A DNA stretch of 64,000 bases, taken from positions 1-64,000 of the IMG/VR virus record IMGVR_UViG_3300005582_000001; one strand, written 5' to 3'. Below the pieces are notes generated by a model. It was not told where the DNA came from. It did no database searches and saw nothing but the letters and a program-made list of their open reading frames with translations. A program made the position numbers and the translations under genes. This DNA is from a virus. This document shows positions 17,273 through 26,357 of the stretch, in pieces. Position 1 is the stretch's first letter. Each line of letters opens with the position of its first letter.

Positions 17273-18013
17273 TCAGCCTATCTTGTCGCTCACATGGTAT
17301 TGGTGGCAGTTCGTGAGCCTCACTGGCCCGGCCTTGAAGGTGTTGGAGTGAATGTCGATGTTTTTCGATATCCATTGAAACAGCGGTCTCGTGTAGCTTT
17401 CATCAAACTCTTTGTCTGTATCGTGAATTGCGGAGCGGCAGCCGCCCTCGCTTTGGATCGCGATCGTCGTGTCTTTCATCATCGCCAGTAGAGCCACGGA
17501 AGCCCCGAGGTTCCACAGCGATTGATGCGACCAGCCCGTGGCCAGTGAATTACGGTCGAACACGAACACATCCCGCTTGCCGGGGAGGTGCGTTCGCTCC
17601 GCCATCACAGGGCAGTACGGCATGTGTTTCCGTAGATGCTTCAGTACACCCTTGATTTCCGAGTCAGACTTCTCGGGCGATAGAGGTTCGTGGACAACCT
17701 CCGGCTCCGGCTCCACGGCAGTCGCGTCCTTGATCGCCACCGTGAGGTTTGCCACCCGCTGCTGCAAGCGGTGTGTTTCCAGTCGCAACTCGTCCCGCTC
17801 GCGCTCAACGGCCTTGGATCGCTCAATAGACGCCTCCTTGAGTTCTATCGCCAGAGCCTCCGTGGCCTCAGCGGCAGCCAGCCGCGTTCGCAACACGTTG
17901 ACGGCTTCCTTCAGCTTCCGCAACTTCCCGAGGCCACTCACGTCGCGACTGAGATACCCCGAAAGATCCTCGAACTGCTTCTTGACTTGCGCGATCACTA
18001 TTTTGGACTCCAC
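17273..18013 (-). CDS. coiled-coil protein of the inverted cassette
   Basis: 246 residues. A long coiled coil covers about 25-100 (LRTRLAAAEATEALAIELKEA, VERERDELRLETHRLQQRV). An alpha/beta C-terminal domain follows from about 120, with conserved-looking His/Cys (HLRKHMPYCPVM, TNCHQYHVSD). No family recognised. It overlaps the end of the ParB-like gene by 16 bases, so the two form a unit. A partner for DNA organisation or segregation is possible but unproven. Confidence 0.6.
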   Translation of the reverse strand: MESKIVIAQVKKQFEDLSGYLSRDVSGLGKLRKLKEAVNVLRTRLAAAEATEALAIELKEASIERSKAVERERDELRLETHRLQQRVANLTVAIKDATAVEPEPEVVHEPLSPEKSDSEIKGVLKHLRKHMPYCPVMAERTHLPGKRDVFVFDRNSLATGWSHQSLWNLGASVALLAMMKDTTIAIQSEGGCRSAIHDTDKEFDESYTRPLFQWISKNIDIHSNTFKAGPVRLTNCHQYHVSDKIG

Positions 18014-19005
18014 ATATCAGCCGGGACTCGCGCCTGCTGCGGAGGCTGATTCGGGGCGAGGGATTTTATGTGCTTGGTGAGTCGGTTGAGGATGTGGAAG
18101 AACTCATCCACATTCGTCACCCGCTCCCCATGCGTGAGGATGCTCTCCAAGACGGTCTCGGCCGACTTGAGGGCGCGCAGCAAGACAACATCTTTCGGCA
18201 GCGAGGCGCATGGCCTGCCAGTCAGCCGAGACTTGATTTCCGGATCGTCATGCACAGCCGAGAGGCGATCCGAGTAGACGCTGTAGGGGTTGGCTGATTT
18301 CGGAGCCGCGTCGAAGAACGCGACCATGTAAGGCGCAGCATCAGCCACCGAGATGCGAGACTGCTTCAGCGTGTTCAGGAAGCCCACGACGGGATTCGTG
18401 GCCTGTTCCAGAACCGAGTTGCCATGAATGTGCGGACGCAACTCCAGTAGCATCGCGTCTGGCAAGGCAGGGCCGCCCATGCGGGAGATTCGAGACTGTA
18501 GCTCCACCGCTTCGGCAATACGCTTGAGGTCAGCCGCTTTCCAGCCTCCCATCTGAGCCACCTCGTTGTGACTCAGGCCGCGATCCACAACCAGAACCTC
18601 AACCGCCCGGCGGCGAGTCCACTCGGCGGGTTCGGCTCGCCCCTGCATACGAGCATTGGCTAGCACGCGAATCGAAGCGAGCATGTCTCCGGAATCGGTT
18701 TCCACGATGTACGCCGACACGCGCGTCGTTCCGTTCAAGGCGGCTGCTGACAGTCGCTGCACGCCATCCAGAACACGAAACCCGCCGTCCGACCGAGACA
18801 GGATCGGAGCGGGAGCGGGCGAACCGGATTCCATCAGCGTCGCGTACTCCATCACGGCGTCTTCGCGGATCGCGACCGGGCGGCCGATGTTCTCCCGATC
18901 CCATTCAGGACATAAGTCCTCCGGCAGACGCAGCCCGTTGGTGTAATCGAACTTGACGCCCAGCGAGGTGAGGAAGTTTTCGGTGCGACTGTCCGTCGTA
19001 AACAT
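17998..19005 (-). CDS. ParB-like DNA-binding protein
   Basis: 335 residues from ATG 19005. Residues 35-110 form a ParB-N/Srx-like domain: AIREDAVMEYATLMESG, then GFRVLDGVQRLSAAALNG, the D-G-x-x-R core. Residues 140-175 form a helix-turn-helix (LSHNEVAQMGGWKAADLKRI). The rest is helical. ParB homologues bind centromere-like sites or act as transcription regulators. No ParA is present, so regulation is more likely than partition. Lies within the repeat-flanked inverted cassette. Confidence 0.75.
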   Translation of the reverse strand: MFTTDSRTENFLTSLGVKFDYTNGLRLPEDLCPEWDRENIGRPVAIREDAVMEYATLMESGSPAPAPILSRSDGGFRVLDGVQRLSAAALNGTTRVSAYIVETDSGDMLASIRVLANARMQGRAEPAEWTRRRAVEVLVVDRGLSHNEVAQMGGWKAADLKRIAEAVELQSRISRMGGPALPDAMLLELRPHIHGNSVLEQATNPVVGFLNTLKQSRISVADAAPYMVAFFDAAPKSANPYSVYSDRLSAVHDDPEIKSRLTGRPCASLPKDVVLLRALKSAETVLESILTHGERVTNVDEFFHILNRLTKHIKSLAPNQPPQQARVPADMWSPK

Positions 19006-19111
19006 GATGGAAAGGGTTCCGGAGAGATCGGCGCAAACTGAACAGTCGCTAGTACGCAAAACTCAGGGACCAAGACACAAAAAAGTGCGGTCCCGGCTCG
19101 GTTTTACTCAA

Positions 19112-19139
19112 AAAAGTCGCGTTTGAGCCGCGCGCCACC
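19112..19139. repeat. 28-bp direct repeat, right boundary of the inverted cassette
   Basis: AAAAGTCGCGTTTGAGCC is followed by a single mismatch to the left copy (G for T), then CGCGCCACC. Confidence 0.8.
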
Positions 19140-19154
19140 TGTGCTAGTTTCGAT

Positions 19155-19174
19155 GGAACTGCTTAGAAAGTTCC
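19155..19174 (+). promoter_or_regulatory. RGAA-N12-TTCY site 3
   Basis: GGAA and TTCC 12 bases apart; the arms extend to a perfect 8-bp inverted repeat (ATGGAACT at 19153-19160 with AGTTCCAT at 19169-19176). It ends 27 bases before the start at 19202. Confidence 0.55.
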
Positions 19175-19201
19175 ATTGTTGACCTACAGGAAGCCGCACA
19201 G

Positions 19202-19735
19202 ATGTCCGACGACGTGATTGATTTCGATGGCGATGCCGTGGTGATTTCGTTTCGCGGCAAGAAGTACGACCTGCTCGCCGCCGACGAGATCGACGAGATT
19301 CATTCCGAAATCCGCCGACTCGATTCGCTGATCAAGCCCGAGGATCGCCTCAGTGGCGAAGACGGCTCGCCCGCCAAGTGCCCCAACGGGGAAGACGCGG
19401 ACGGCGAGTCCCTGCCGTTCACGCACGGCAACGGCTTGGCATTCACCAATCTGCTCAAGGCGCACTTCAACGCCAAGCACGCGCTCATCGCCCCGACGGC
19501 CACGGTCTACGCGATCTACCGGCAACTCCTCCTGAAAAAGGAGACCTACGAAAGTTTTTTCGTGAATGGGCCGAGTTCGCCACCACCTTTGGCTTCCCGC
19601 CCCCCCCAGGCTTCCGCCGACGCAGCGCTCGAAACGCTGCGATCCACCATGCAAGGCGTTTCCGAGCAGCTCACCGCCTTGAAGAGTTCTACGACCGAAT
19701 CCTCGACACCAAGTACCGAGAGCGTGACCTCCTAA
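19202..19735 (+). CDS. tail-assembly-chaperone-like protein, zero-frame product
   Basis: 177 residues, ATG with CAGGAAG upstream. The acidic N half (DVIDFDGDAVVISFRGKKYD) leads into a helical part ending KKETYESFF at the slippery site. In zero frame the last 58 residues are Pro/Ser/Thr-rich with a short coiled coil. Context and the frameshift suggest a G/GT-like chaperone pair, although the location next to the portal is unusual. No family is recognised from sequence alone. Confidence 0.6.
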   Translation: MSDDVIDFDGDAVVISFRGKKYDLLAADEIDEIHSEIRRLDSLIKPEDRLSGEDGSPAKCPNGEDADGESLPFTHGNGLAFTNLLKAHFNAKHALIAPTATVYAIYRQLLLKKETYESFFVNGPSSPPPLASRPPQASADAALETLRSTMQGVSEQLTALKSSTTESSTPSTESVTS

Positions 19736-19833
19736 TCGAGGCCACCGGTGACGTGGAACGCGCCAACAAGTTGTTCCGCAAACGTGTTGCCGACGACATG
19801 GAGGCCCGTGTCCGTAACGGACAGGTGAAATAA
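19202..19833 (+). CDS. -1 frameshift product of the same gene (210 residues)
   Basis: At 19555-19561 the message reads T TTT TTC in zero frame, a classic X XXY YYZ heptamer. A -1 slip continues with REWAEFATTFGFPPPPG and ends in a charged helical tail (RANKLFRKRVADDMEARVR). The -1 frame has no start codon of its own in the relevant part, so frameshifting (or an assembly indel in a T6 run) is needed to express it. A 7-bp hairpin lies at 19621-19641, too far downstream to be a standard stimulator. Confidence 0.55.
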
Positions 19834-19835
19834 TC

Positions 19836-21107
19836 ATGGTTGCCGACAACAAGCCGGACAGCATGTCATCCAAAGACCTGCTGGAAATCCAGACGACGGC
19901 CTATCTGCCCCCGCCGAATCATCGCGGCACGATGAACGACATGGGCCTGCCCATGTTCACGCTGCGGCAGGTCGAACTGATGCGGCGCGATGAGCAAGTC
20001 AAGCTGGGCGAGCGCATCCTCAAAGCCCCCTTGATGCACATCAAGTTCGAGGTCTCCGGCCGTCCCGACGTGGCGGCCTTCGCCCAACAGCAGATGCTCC
20101 GCGCATGGGACTCGGTGATCCCCAAGCTCACGACGGCCATGTGGTACAAGGTCTGTTGCGGCGAGCCGATCTACCGCAAGAACCAGACGACGAAGCAGAT
20201 GGAGATCGCCGGGCTGAACGACTTCCATCCGTCTGACTGCGATTTCCTAGAGATCGACAAGAAGCTCGTCGGCATCCGCGTCACCGATCGCGGTTCTGTC
20301 GCGTCCGAACCGCATGACCTCTACGGCATGAAGGCGTTCCACTACATCCACCGCCAGCAGTTCGGCTCGCGCGATGGCGTTTCGGAGCTGGAAGGAGCCT
20401 ATCGGCCGTGGCTGACCAAGACGGGGCGCGACGGGGCGCTTGCGTGTCTCACGCTGTGGAATTATAAGAATGCCTTCAACAGTGGCATGATGTTCCATCC
20501 ACCGGGCGAGTACCAGTGGACCGACGGCAACGGCATGACGCAGATTATGCCCTACCGAGACATCGCCCGGCAGGCGATGGAGCGTAACAAGACTGGAAAC
20601 GTCATGGCGTTTCCATCAGTCTTCGATGAGAAGGGGAATCTCCTGTGGCGCTACGAACAGCCCAAGATCAACGGCGATGGCTCGGGACTGATCCAGTACG
20701 TCGAGCAACTCAACACCGAGATGCTGCGCGGGATGGGCATCCCCGACGACATCATCAGCCAGACGAGCGGCACGGGATCGTATGCCGGTCGGTCGATTCC
20801 GTTCCAAGCGTTCCTCACCAGCCAGAACGACACCGTCAAGGCGATGTTTCAGGCGGTCGAGAAACAGATCGTCGCGCATCTCTGCTGGTGGAACTTCCAG
20901 TCGCGGGACTTCGAGTTCCACGGCGTCGAAGTGGATCGCGCCAAGCTGCTGCCGATCGACCAGCCCGAAGCCCCACCGGGAGCGACCCCGCCCGACATGA
21001 GCGGCGGCGGTGAAGACCCGAACGCGGCGATGGCGGACCCCCAACAGGCCGCGATGCTCGCCGCAGCCCAACAACAGCAGATGGCCGGAGCCGCTCCGCC
21101 CGCCTGA
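19836..21107 (+). CDS. portal protein (DUF935/Gp29-like)
   Basis: 423 residues. It has the portal core: ILKAPLMHIKFEVSG, AMWYKVCCGEPIYRKN, the FGSRDGVSELEGAYRPWLTK helix, and a C-terminal half with GMGIPDDIISQTSGTGSYAGRS followed by a long stem helix. The last 45 residues are Pro/Gln/Ala-rich. It forms the dodecameric DNA entry channel. It lies 9 kb downstream of the capsid gene, after the tail genes, which is an unusual order. Confidence 0.8.
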   Translation: MVADNKPDSMSSKDLLEIQTTAYLPPPNHRGTMNDMGLPMFTLRQVELMRRDEQVKLGERILKAPLMHIKFEVSGRPDVAAFAQQQMLRAWDSVIPKLTTAMWYKVCCGEPIYRKNQTTKQMEIAGLNDFHPSDCDFLEIDKKLVGIRVTDRGSVASEPHDLYGMKAFHYIHRQQFGSRDGVSELEGAYRPWLTKTGRDGALACLTLWNYKNAFNSGMMFHPPGEYQWTDGNGMTQIMPYRDIARQAMERNKTGNVMAFPSVFDEKGNLLWRYEQPKINGDGSGLIQYVEQLNTEMLRGMGIPDDIISQTSGTGSYAGRSIPFQAFLTSQNDTVKAMFQAVEKQIVAHLCWWNFQSRDFEFHGVEVDRAKLLPIDQPEAPPGATPPDMSGGGEDPNAAMADPQQAAMLAAAQQQQMAGAAPPA

Positions 21108-21115
21108 ATGTTTTC

Positions 21116-21135
21116 AGAATAGTTGAGTAAGTTCT
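21116..21135 (+). promoter_or_regulatory. RGAA-N12-TTCY site 4
   Basis: TTTTC-AGAA at 21111-21119 and TTCT at 21132-21135, the same layout as at the capsid gene, 13 bases before the TTG start at 21149. Confidence 0.55.
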
Positions 21136-21148
21136 TGAGGCCAATCGC

Positions 21149-22888
21149 TTGACCGCCGCTGCCCCCAACTTCGGAATCGCCTACGCCTCACTTGGTGGCC
21201 AGCCCATCGTCACGGCGCGGAGCGCGATCCAGTCGTTCGACAAGCAGGACTGGGACGAGTCCGTCTTCGAGGGCCGCGCCAATTCGTTCACGTCACCCCT
21301 CGGCGAAGAGTACGGCTATGGCAAAGTTCTGATGATACGGTCCAGTCTGGACGTGCTGGACACGACCACACGCTACAAGCTGAAGTTTGGCGTCGGGCAG
21401 GAAGGCAATGAGATCGAGCTGGACGGCATCTACATTCGCAAGGCCAAGCGAATCAGCCCCGGAGTCGCCCACGAAGACAAGGCGCTCTATCTCGTCGATC
21501 TCGTGGACACCCGGTACAAGCTGGCCAAGCTGCGCAAGAATGGCGTCTATCAGTTCAACTGCCGCCGGACGGGCGGGACGGCCGACAGCTACGACGAGGC
21601 CACGCTCGACAACACCTATCCCCCGGCACGAGCATGGACCTGGATTCGTGTGATCGAGCATCTCTGGGGTCTACTGAACACCGAAGACCCCTCCCTGATC
21701 GGCACGTTCAGCGCCCATCCAAACGTGGACCTGCTGGAGGACTTCAATTATCCAGACGAAATCCTCCCCGAGAACCTGCGGTACGATGGCCTGTCGCTGT
21801 GGGAAGCCCTGAACGATGTGGTGCGCCGCGTCGGCTGCGCCATCGTGTTCGACAACGCCTTCGTCCACAACTTCTTTCTCGTGCGGCTGGGAAGCATTGG
21901 TGGCGGCGTCTACCCAGAAGACGTGCCGCAGTTCCACAGCCAAGGCGGCTCGAAGGTCACGGTCACGAGCGCCAGTACGGCCTATTGGTCCGCCGGAAAC
22001 ACGACCCGCATACTCGGGGACGGGCTGTTTGCCGACGACGAGGTGTTGCAGGGCGAGTTAGTCGTTCCCAACATTATTGATGTCATGTTCCCGACCTCCT
22101 TCGACGATCAGGCGTCCGGCGAACTGACGAGCGAGTACGGCCGCTGGTATCCCAAGTCCATCACCGGAGCGACGCTGCCCGCGACGGACTATTGCGACAT
22201 GGGCGGCCGCGTGCCGCTCCCCTCCAATAACCCCTTCAGCCGCCACATCGTCTACGAGACCAAGCACGCCCGATTTGCTGCGGCTGCGGACACGACGCCC
22301 AACAACGACGCGGACCTCGATCTACGGGCCAGAAAGATCGCCGAGGACGTGTACCGCACGCTCGTGGACTGTGCCGGTGCCCACGTCTCCTACGCGGGCA
22401 TCCACTACGACGACGACAGCAACCCCACGATCCCCGGCAAGACGGTCTCGGAAGTGACCTGGGGCGACTTCGGCAACGGCCTGCGGACGGACATCTATCG
22501 CTCCCCGCCCGACCTGATGCCCACCAAGCGCCCCATCCGTGTCCTCGACGCTAAAGGCGGCGTCGGCGGCAAAATCTGGTTCAAGGTGATCTCCATCTCC
22601 ATCTACTACTGGGAGTTGCCGGGTTGCGAATACATCAGGGCGGAAGTGACTCAGAAGTCGTGTGACGCCAACGTAAACATTGGCGATATAGTTTACATTT
22701 TCGACCCGTTTTTCTGCTGGTTCAACCTGCCGATTGCCATCATGATGCGAATCACCGGGACCGCCACGTTCGCGGAAAACGGCTTCTGGGACGGCGTGAC
22801 CCCGCTCGTGTGTGGCGTCACTCCCGGCAAGTGCTTCTGGTCGGTGGATAGCGTCTGCTGTCTGGAGGAAGACTATGGCGCGTTCTAG
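21149..22888 (+). CDS. large tail protein (baseplate/tail-tip candidate)
   Basis: 579 residues from TTG 21149 (GAGG upstream). Beta-rich N-terminal domain with TRYKLKFGVGQEGNEIELDGIY, then an alpha/beta middle with DEILPENLRYDGLSLWEALNDV, which resembles hub-type tail proteins. The last 60 residues are Cys-rich (VCCLEEDYGAF end). One FSR occurs (NNPFSRH), probably by chance. Coupled to the next gene by a 14-base overlap. Function inferred from position. Confidence 0.55.
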   Translation: MTAAAPNFGIAYASLGGQPIVTARSAIQSFDKQDWDESVFEGRANSFTSPLGEEYGYGKVLMIRSSLDVLDTTTRYKLKFGVGQEGNEIELDGIYIRKAKRISPGVAHEDKALYLVDLVDTRYKLAKLRKNGVYQFNCRRTGGTADSYDEATLDNTYPPARAWTWIRVIEHLWGLLNTEDPSLIGTFSAHPNVDLLEDFNYPDEILPENLRYDGLSLWEALNDVVRRVGCAIVFDNAFVHNFFLVRLGSIGGGVYPEDVPQFHSQGGSKVTVTSASTAYWSAGNTTRILGDGLFADDEVLQGELVVPNIIDVMFPTSFDDQASGELTSEYGRWYPKSITGATLPATDYCDMGGRVPLPSNNPFSRHIVYETKHARFAAAADTTPNNDADLDLRARKIAEDVYRTLVDCAGAHVSYAGIHYDDDSNPTIPGKTVSEVTWGDFGNGLRTDIYRSPPDLMPTKRPIRVLDAKGGVGGKIWFKVISISIYYWELPGCEYIRAEVTQKSCDANVNIGDIVYIFDPFFCWFNLPIAIMMRITGTATFAENGFWDGVTPLVCGVTPGKCFWSVDSVCCLEEDYGAF

Positions 22889-24749
22889 GCCGCTGATTTC
22901 AGATGGGTCAGACCCGATTGTCGGTGGCCCCAAGTGTCTTTCACATCACGCGGGAGTTAGCACAGGCATTGAAGATTGGTGTTGCTGCTGCAATCCCTGT
23001 CTCTATACCCGACCCATCAGCTTGCAGAACCCCTGCCGCTGTGTGCCGAAGCTGCTCTGTTTCGTGTTCCGTGGTGATGCCGGTCAGCGACCTTGCTGTG
23101 ATGAAATCACGCTGCACGCATTCGCCAGCCTCCGAGGCACCATATTTACATACTACTCTGTAACATTTTCCGGGGGTGTTGATATCGTGCTGTCAATCGG
23201 CAGCGATTGTAAACTCGCGTCTACGGCAGCAGAGATATCTGACGGTAATCCGGCGTTCTGGAAACTCCACTCCACCGCGTTAGGGATCGACGAAACGTAC
23301 AGGATTGACGGCAGCATCACGACGTGCCTAGCCCCTCCTCCTATCTCAATTGCCGGAGTCACAATAGAGACGGACACTGGCCCATGTGTAGGTACGGTCA
23401 CGCTGGAGTCATATAGATCAGTCAAGCTCCCGTTCAACCGAATAGACCGGCTTCCGAACGTAGATATTGCCATCCCGCCACGTACCGATCCACTTTGCAA
23501 GTGTGATTTTGCAGCTAAGACGCTGTGCGTCTGGGGTGTACGGAAACATAATCAGCCAGACGAAGGCGTCGAGTTTGTGTGGGACGAAGCCCTGAACGAC
23601 CGCTGGACCTACTCTCCGCCATGCGGCGGCTTGCTATCTCAAGAGCATATCTACCTCCGAGGCGATGTTGACGGGAACTGTTATTTAGAGCTTGATTTCG
23701 TGCAGTCTGGCGACACGACCAACGACTGGGCTGTTCCGCCAAACTCATTCGACGGCAACAATCCGCACGACATTCGACCGGGGATGCTACGGGTTGAGTC
23801 CTGCGTCTGCGGGTTATTCGTCAGCGACTACAAAGGACAACTAGACGACAACAGGCGAGTCGTCATCACTGGCGGATACTGCGAAAGGTATATGTACAGC
23901 CACTGTGATAAGTGCCGTTGCGTTCCCGAGAAGTTGTGTGCTTGGGGTAGCATCGACGGCGAAGTTTTTCAGGGCCAACTGACGTGGGACGGCGAAAAGT
24001 GGGCCAGTGCTGGCACGGCCTACATAGCCCCGTTTTCGTTGATCCTAGAGAAGGGCGACTGCTCTGGTTTGCCCTCTGGTAGACCTGATCCTAAGACCTG
24101 CGGGCTTCGAGCTGGCGGCACATTTCTTGTGCCGTTTAACAAGGGAACAATCACCGAATGTGGGCCGCGTTTGTCGTTTGACCTGTCGGCTGGATTTGAT
24201 CCAGCACACCCCACTATTCACAACTTCTTGTTCGGGAGGGCAAGCCTCTGTGGCGGCTGCAAAGAGAACCAATGTGGACCATGCCTAATGCGGTGCGGTG
24301 GCCCGCCGCAGGTAATTTACGCAGACTTCGAGGCAGTCGTCTCACGGGGTCACTATCCCTACGATGACCCCACAATGCCGCCGGTAATGGACCCGGACGA
24401 ACTCTGCACCATCCAAGTGCAACTGATGTACTATACGAGATGGATGGGCTCGTCTTTAGGGTGCGGCTACATGGGAACTGTGCTGATACCCGGTGGAGGT
24501 ATATTTATCGTCGAATGGAGCTTCACTCCGCTGGACTTATGGTCACTAACTAGGATTAGCCCTACCGGAGTCACGCAGACTCAACTTGGTCTTTCTATTA
24601 CATGGCCTTATCAGGTGTGCGATCCAATGGAATGGGTCAGCCCTTGGCAGACAGCCTACCTTATGGCTCGCCTTTGTGCGTGGGGACCAGAGGTTGAGGA
24701 TCATCCCATCATCGCCATTAGCAAATGGCGAGTAACGGTCACGGAGTAA
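22875..24749 (+). CDS. cysteine-rich tail fibre-like protein
   Basis: 624 residues from ATG 22875 (GGAGG, six bases). It opens with DWCCCCNPCLYTR and then repeats a knot-like unit: CRCVPKLLCFVFRG (about 45), CKCDFAAKTLCVWG (about 205) and CRCVPEKLCAWGS (about 345), each followed by a 130-150-residue beta domain. More Cys pairs occur near 470 (GGCKENQCGPC). Repeated Cys-stabilised beta modules suggest an exposed adhesin or fibre. The region looks less GC-rich than its neighbours, hinting at separate ancestry. Confidence 0.55.
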   Translation: MARSRPLISDGSDPIVGGPKCLSHHAGVSTGIEDWCCCCNPCLYTRPISLQNPCRCVPKLLCFVFRGDAGQRPCCDEITLHAFASLRGTIFTYYSVTFSGGVDIVLSIGSDCKLASTAAEISDGNPAFWKLHSTALGIDETYRIDGSITTCLAPPPISIAGVTIETDTGPCVGTVTLESYRSVKLPFNRIDRLPNVDIAIPPRTDPLCKCDFAAKTLCVWGVRKHNQPDEGVEFVWDEALNDRWTYSPPCGGLLSQEHIYLRGDVDGNCYLELDFVQSGDTTNDWAVPPNSFDGNNPHDIRPGMLRVESCVCGLFVSDYKGQLDDNRRVVITGGYCERYMYSHCDKCRCVPEKLCAWGSIDGEVFQGQLTWDGEKWASAGTAYIAPFSLILEKGDCSGLPSGRPDPKTCGLRAGGTFLVPFNKGTITECGPRLSFDLSAGFDPAHPTIHNFLFGRASLCGGCKENQCGPCLMRCGGPPQVIYADFEAVVSRGHYPYDDPTMPPVMDPDELCTIQVQLMYYTRWMGSSLGCGYMGTVLIPGGGIFIVEWSFTPLDLWSLTRISPTGVTQTQLGLSITWPYQVCDPMEWVSPWQTAYLMARLCAWGPEVEDHPIIAISKWRVTVTE

Positions 24750-24752
24750 ATC

Positions 24753-26357
24753 ATGGGTGATTGCGATGAGTTTTTTCCCGGTAGCCGACGCCGACAAATC
24801 TGCGAAGGGCAGTCCGAGTTGCCGATCGACACGGTAAACAAATTCCGCGTGATGTGGGGTAAGGAGCCGTTTGGATTAGGGGACGACGGCAAAACGTACA
24901 CCCTAAAAGAATCCAGCGGTGTGGTTGTGCGAATTGTTCCCCGAACAGCAGACGCGGCAACCGGTGCCGCCTGCTGTGGAAGAAACAACAGGACGCCCGA
25001 GCCAATCCGTAGAATGGTGGACGGGACTGGAGTTGGTGGACGATTGATCGAGATGTTCAAGGCTGCGGGTTTCGAGTCCTGCCAAGCCTGTTACGACCTC
25101 GCCGCGAGAATGAATGCGTGGGGACCAGAAGGCTGCACCACGAATATGAGCGTGATCGTCGCTGACATCCTGCCACGGGCGTTGGCGTGGGAGAGCAGCA
25201 AGGTCGGCTGGTGGGCCAAGCTCCTCCCCGAAGCCGTTACGGAAGCCGCAATCAAGTTGATGGTCGAGCAGGCGATAGCGACCGCCAAGCCGCTGGAGTG
25301 GACAATTGACGCTCCAGCACCTACGGGACCAAGGCAACGACCACGGGTCGTCCCTACGGCACCGGTCGTGTCGCTACAGACCGACCGCAAGATCGGAACC
25401 GTCACCCAGCCAGCAGAAATCGCGAAGCAAGACGGTTGGTGGAATGATGCGGACGTGCAACAGCAACACCGTGACCGAGCGACGAGATTCATCAAGACGA
25501 TCCCGCGATACCCGGACCACTTTGAGGGGCGAGGCATCGTCATCACGGGAGGCGGAAAATACTTCGTCTCGGCCTACATCACGATCCGAGTCATCCGGCA
25601 CGTTGACTGCAAGCTGCCCATCGAACTCTGGTATCTCGACGGCGAGATGGACGACGAGATGGTCGGCATGGTGGCCGAGTACGGTGTCACCTGTCACAAC
25701 GCGAGCGAGCTTGCACGAGGCACGGGCTACTTCCTTGACCACTGGTGGAAGGGGTGGCAGCTTAAAGCGTTCGCGTTGCTGCACTCTTCATTCAGGGAAG
25801 TGTTGATGCTGGATGCCGACAGCTACCCGGTTCGCGATCCTTCTTTCGTCTTCGACTGGCCGGAGTACCTCAAAACGGGAGCGATTATCTGGCCGGATAT
25901 TGGATCAAGTGCGAGATTGTTCCCACCACTTGCCGCTCGTGTTCTCGGTGTGCCTCAGTTCACGGAAGGGTCAGCAGAATCAGGGCAGTTGGTGTTCAAC
26001 AAAGAGTTGACATGGCAGGCGTTGTGTTTGGCGAAACATTACAACGCCGATGCGGATTACATGTACCACATCGTTTACGGTGACAAGGACACTTTCCCTG
26101 CTGCGATGCACCGACTCGGCTTGCCTTACTCGCGAATGAATCTGAAGTGCAGGTTCAACGGGCCGGGAATCCAACAACTCGACCAAAATGGCGAGACGCT
26201 GTTCAACCATCGAATCCATGACAAGTTCAGAATCTTCTCAACAAAATTTGACAGCACCAGTCAGCGTGGCGTGTCGCATCAGTTCGCCACCGGGTGGCTT
26301 CACGAACATTTCTGCCACGATGTCCTGAAGGAGTTGAGCAAAAAATGGGGGAACTGA
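24753..26357 (+). CDS. GT71-like glycosyltransferase with a Cys-rich N-terminal domain
   Basis: 534 residues. Residues 1-45 (MGDCDEF...ICEG...NKFRVMWGKEPF) match the start of the protein at 28504-28917. Residues about 85-175 have C-x-x-C, MNAWGPEGC and IVADIL, a module seen in phage and planctomycete proteins. Residues 265-520 are a MNN1/GT71-like mannosyltransferase: GRGIVITGGGKYFVSAY, LPIELWYLDGEMDD, KAFALLHSSFREVLMLDADS (the DxD metal site) and PVRDPSFVFDWPEY. It likely transfers a sugar from a nucleotide donor to a virion or cell-surface acceptor. The acceptor is unknown. Confidence 0.75.
   Translation: MGDCDEFFPGSRRRQICEGQSELPIDTVNKFRVMWGKEPFGLGDDGKTYTLKESSGVVVRIVPRTADAATGAACCGRNNRTPEPIRRMVDGTGVGGRLIEMFKAAGFESCQACYDLAARMNAWGPEGCTTNMSVIVADILPRALAWESSKVGWWAKLLPEAVTEAAIKLMVEQAIATAKPLEWTIDAPAPTGPRQRPRVVPTAPVVSLQTDRKIGTVTQPAEIAKQDGWWNDADVQQQHRDRATRFIKTIPRYPDHFEGRGIVITGGGKYFVSAYITIRVIRHVDCKLPIELWYLDGEMDDEMVGMVAEYGVTCHNASELARGTGYFLDHWWKGWQLKAFALLHSSFREVLMLDADSYPVRDPSFVFDWPEYLKTGAIIWPDIGSSARLFPPLAARVLGVPQFTEGSAESGQLVFNKELTWQALCLAKHYNADADYMYHIVYGDKDTFPAAMHRLGLPYSRMNLKCRFNGPGIQQLDQNGETLFNHRIHDKFRIFSTKFDSTSQRGVSHQFATGWLHEHFCHDVLKELSKKWGN

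Noticed and set aside
19621-19641. 7-bp hairpin as frameshift stimulator
   Set aside because: Sixty bases downstream of the slippery site, well beyond the usual 5-9.
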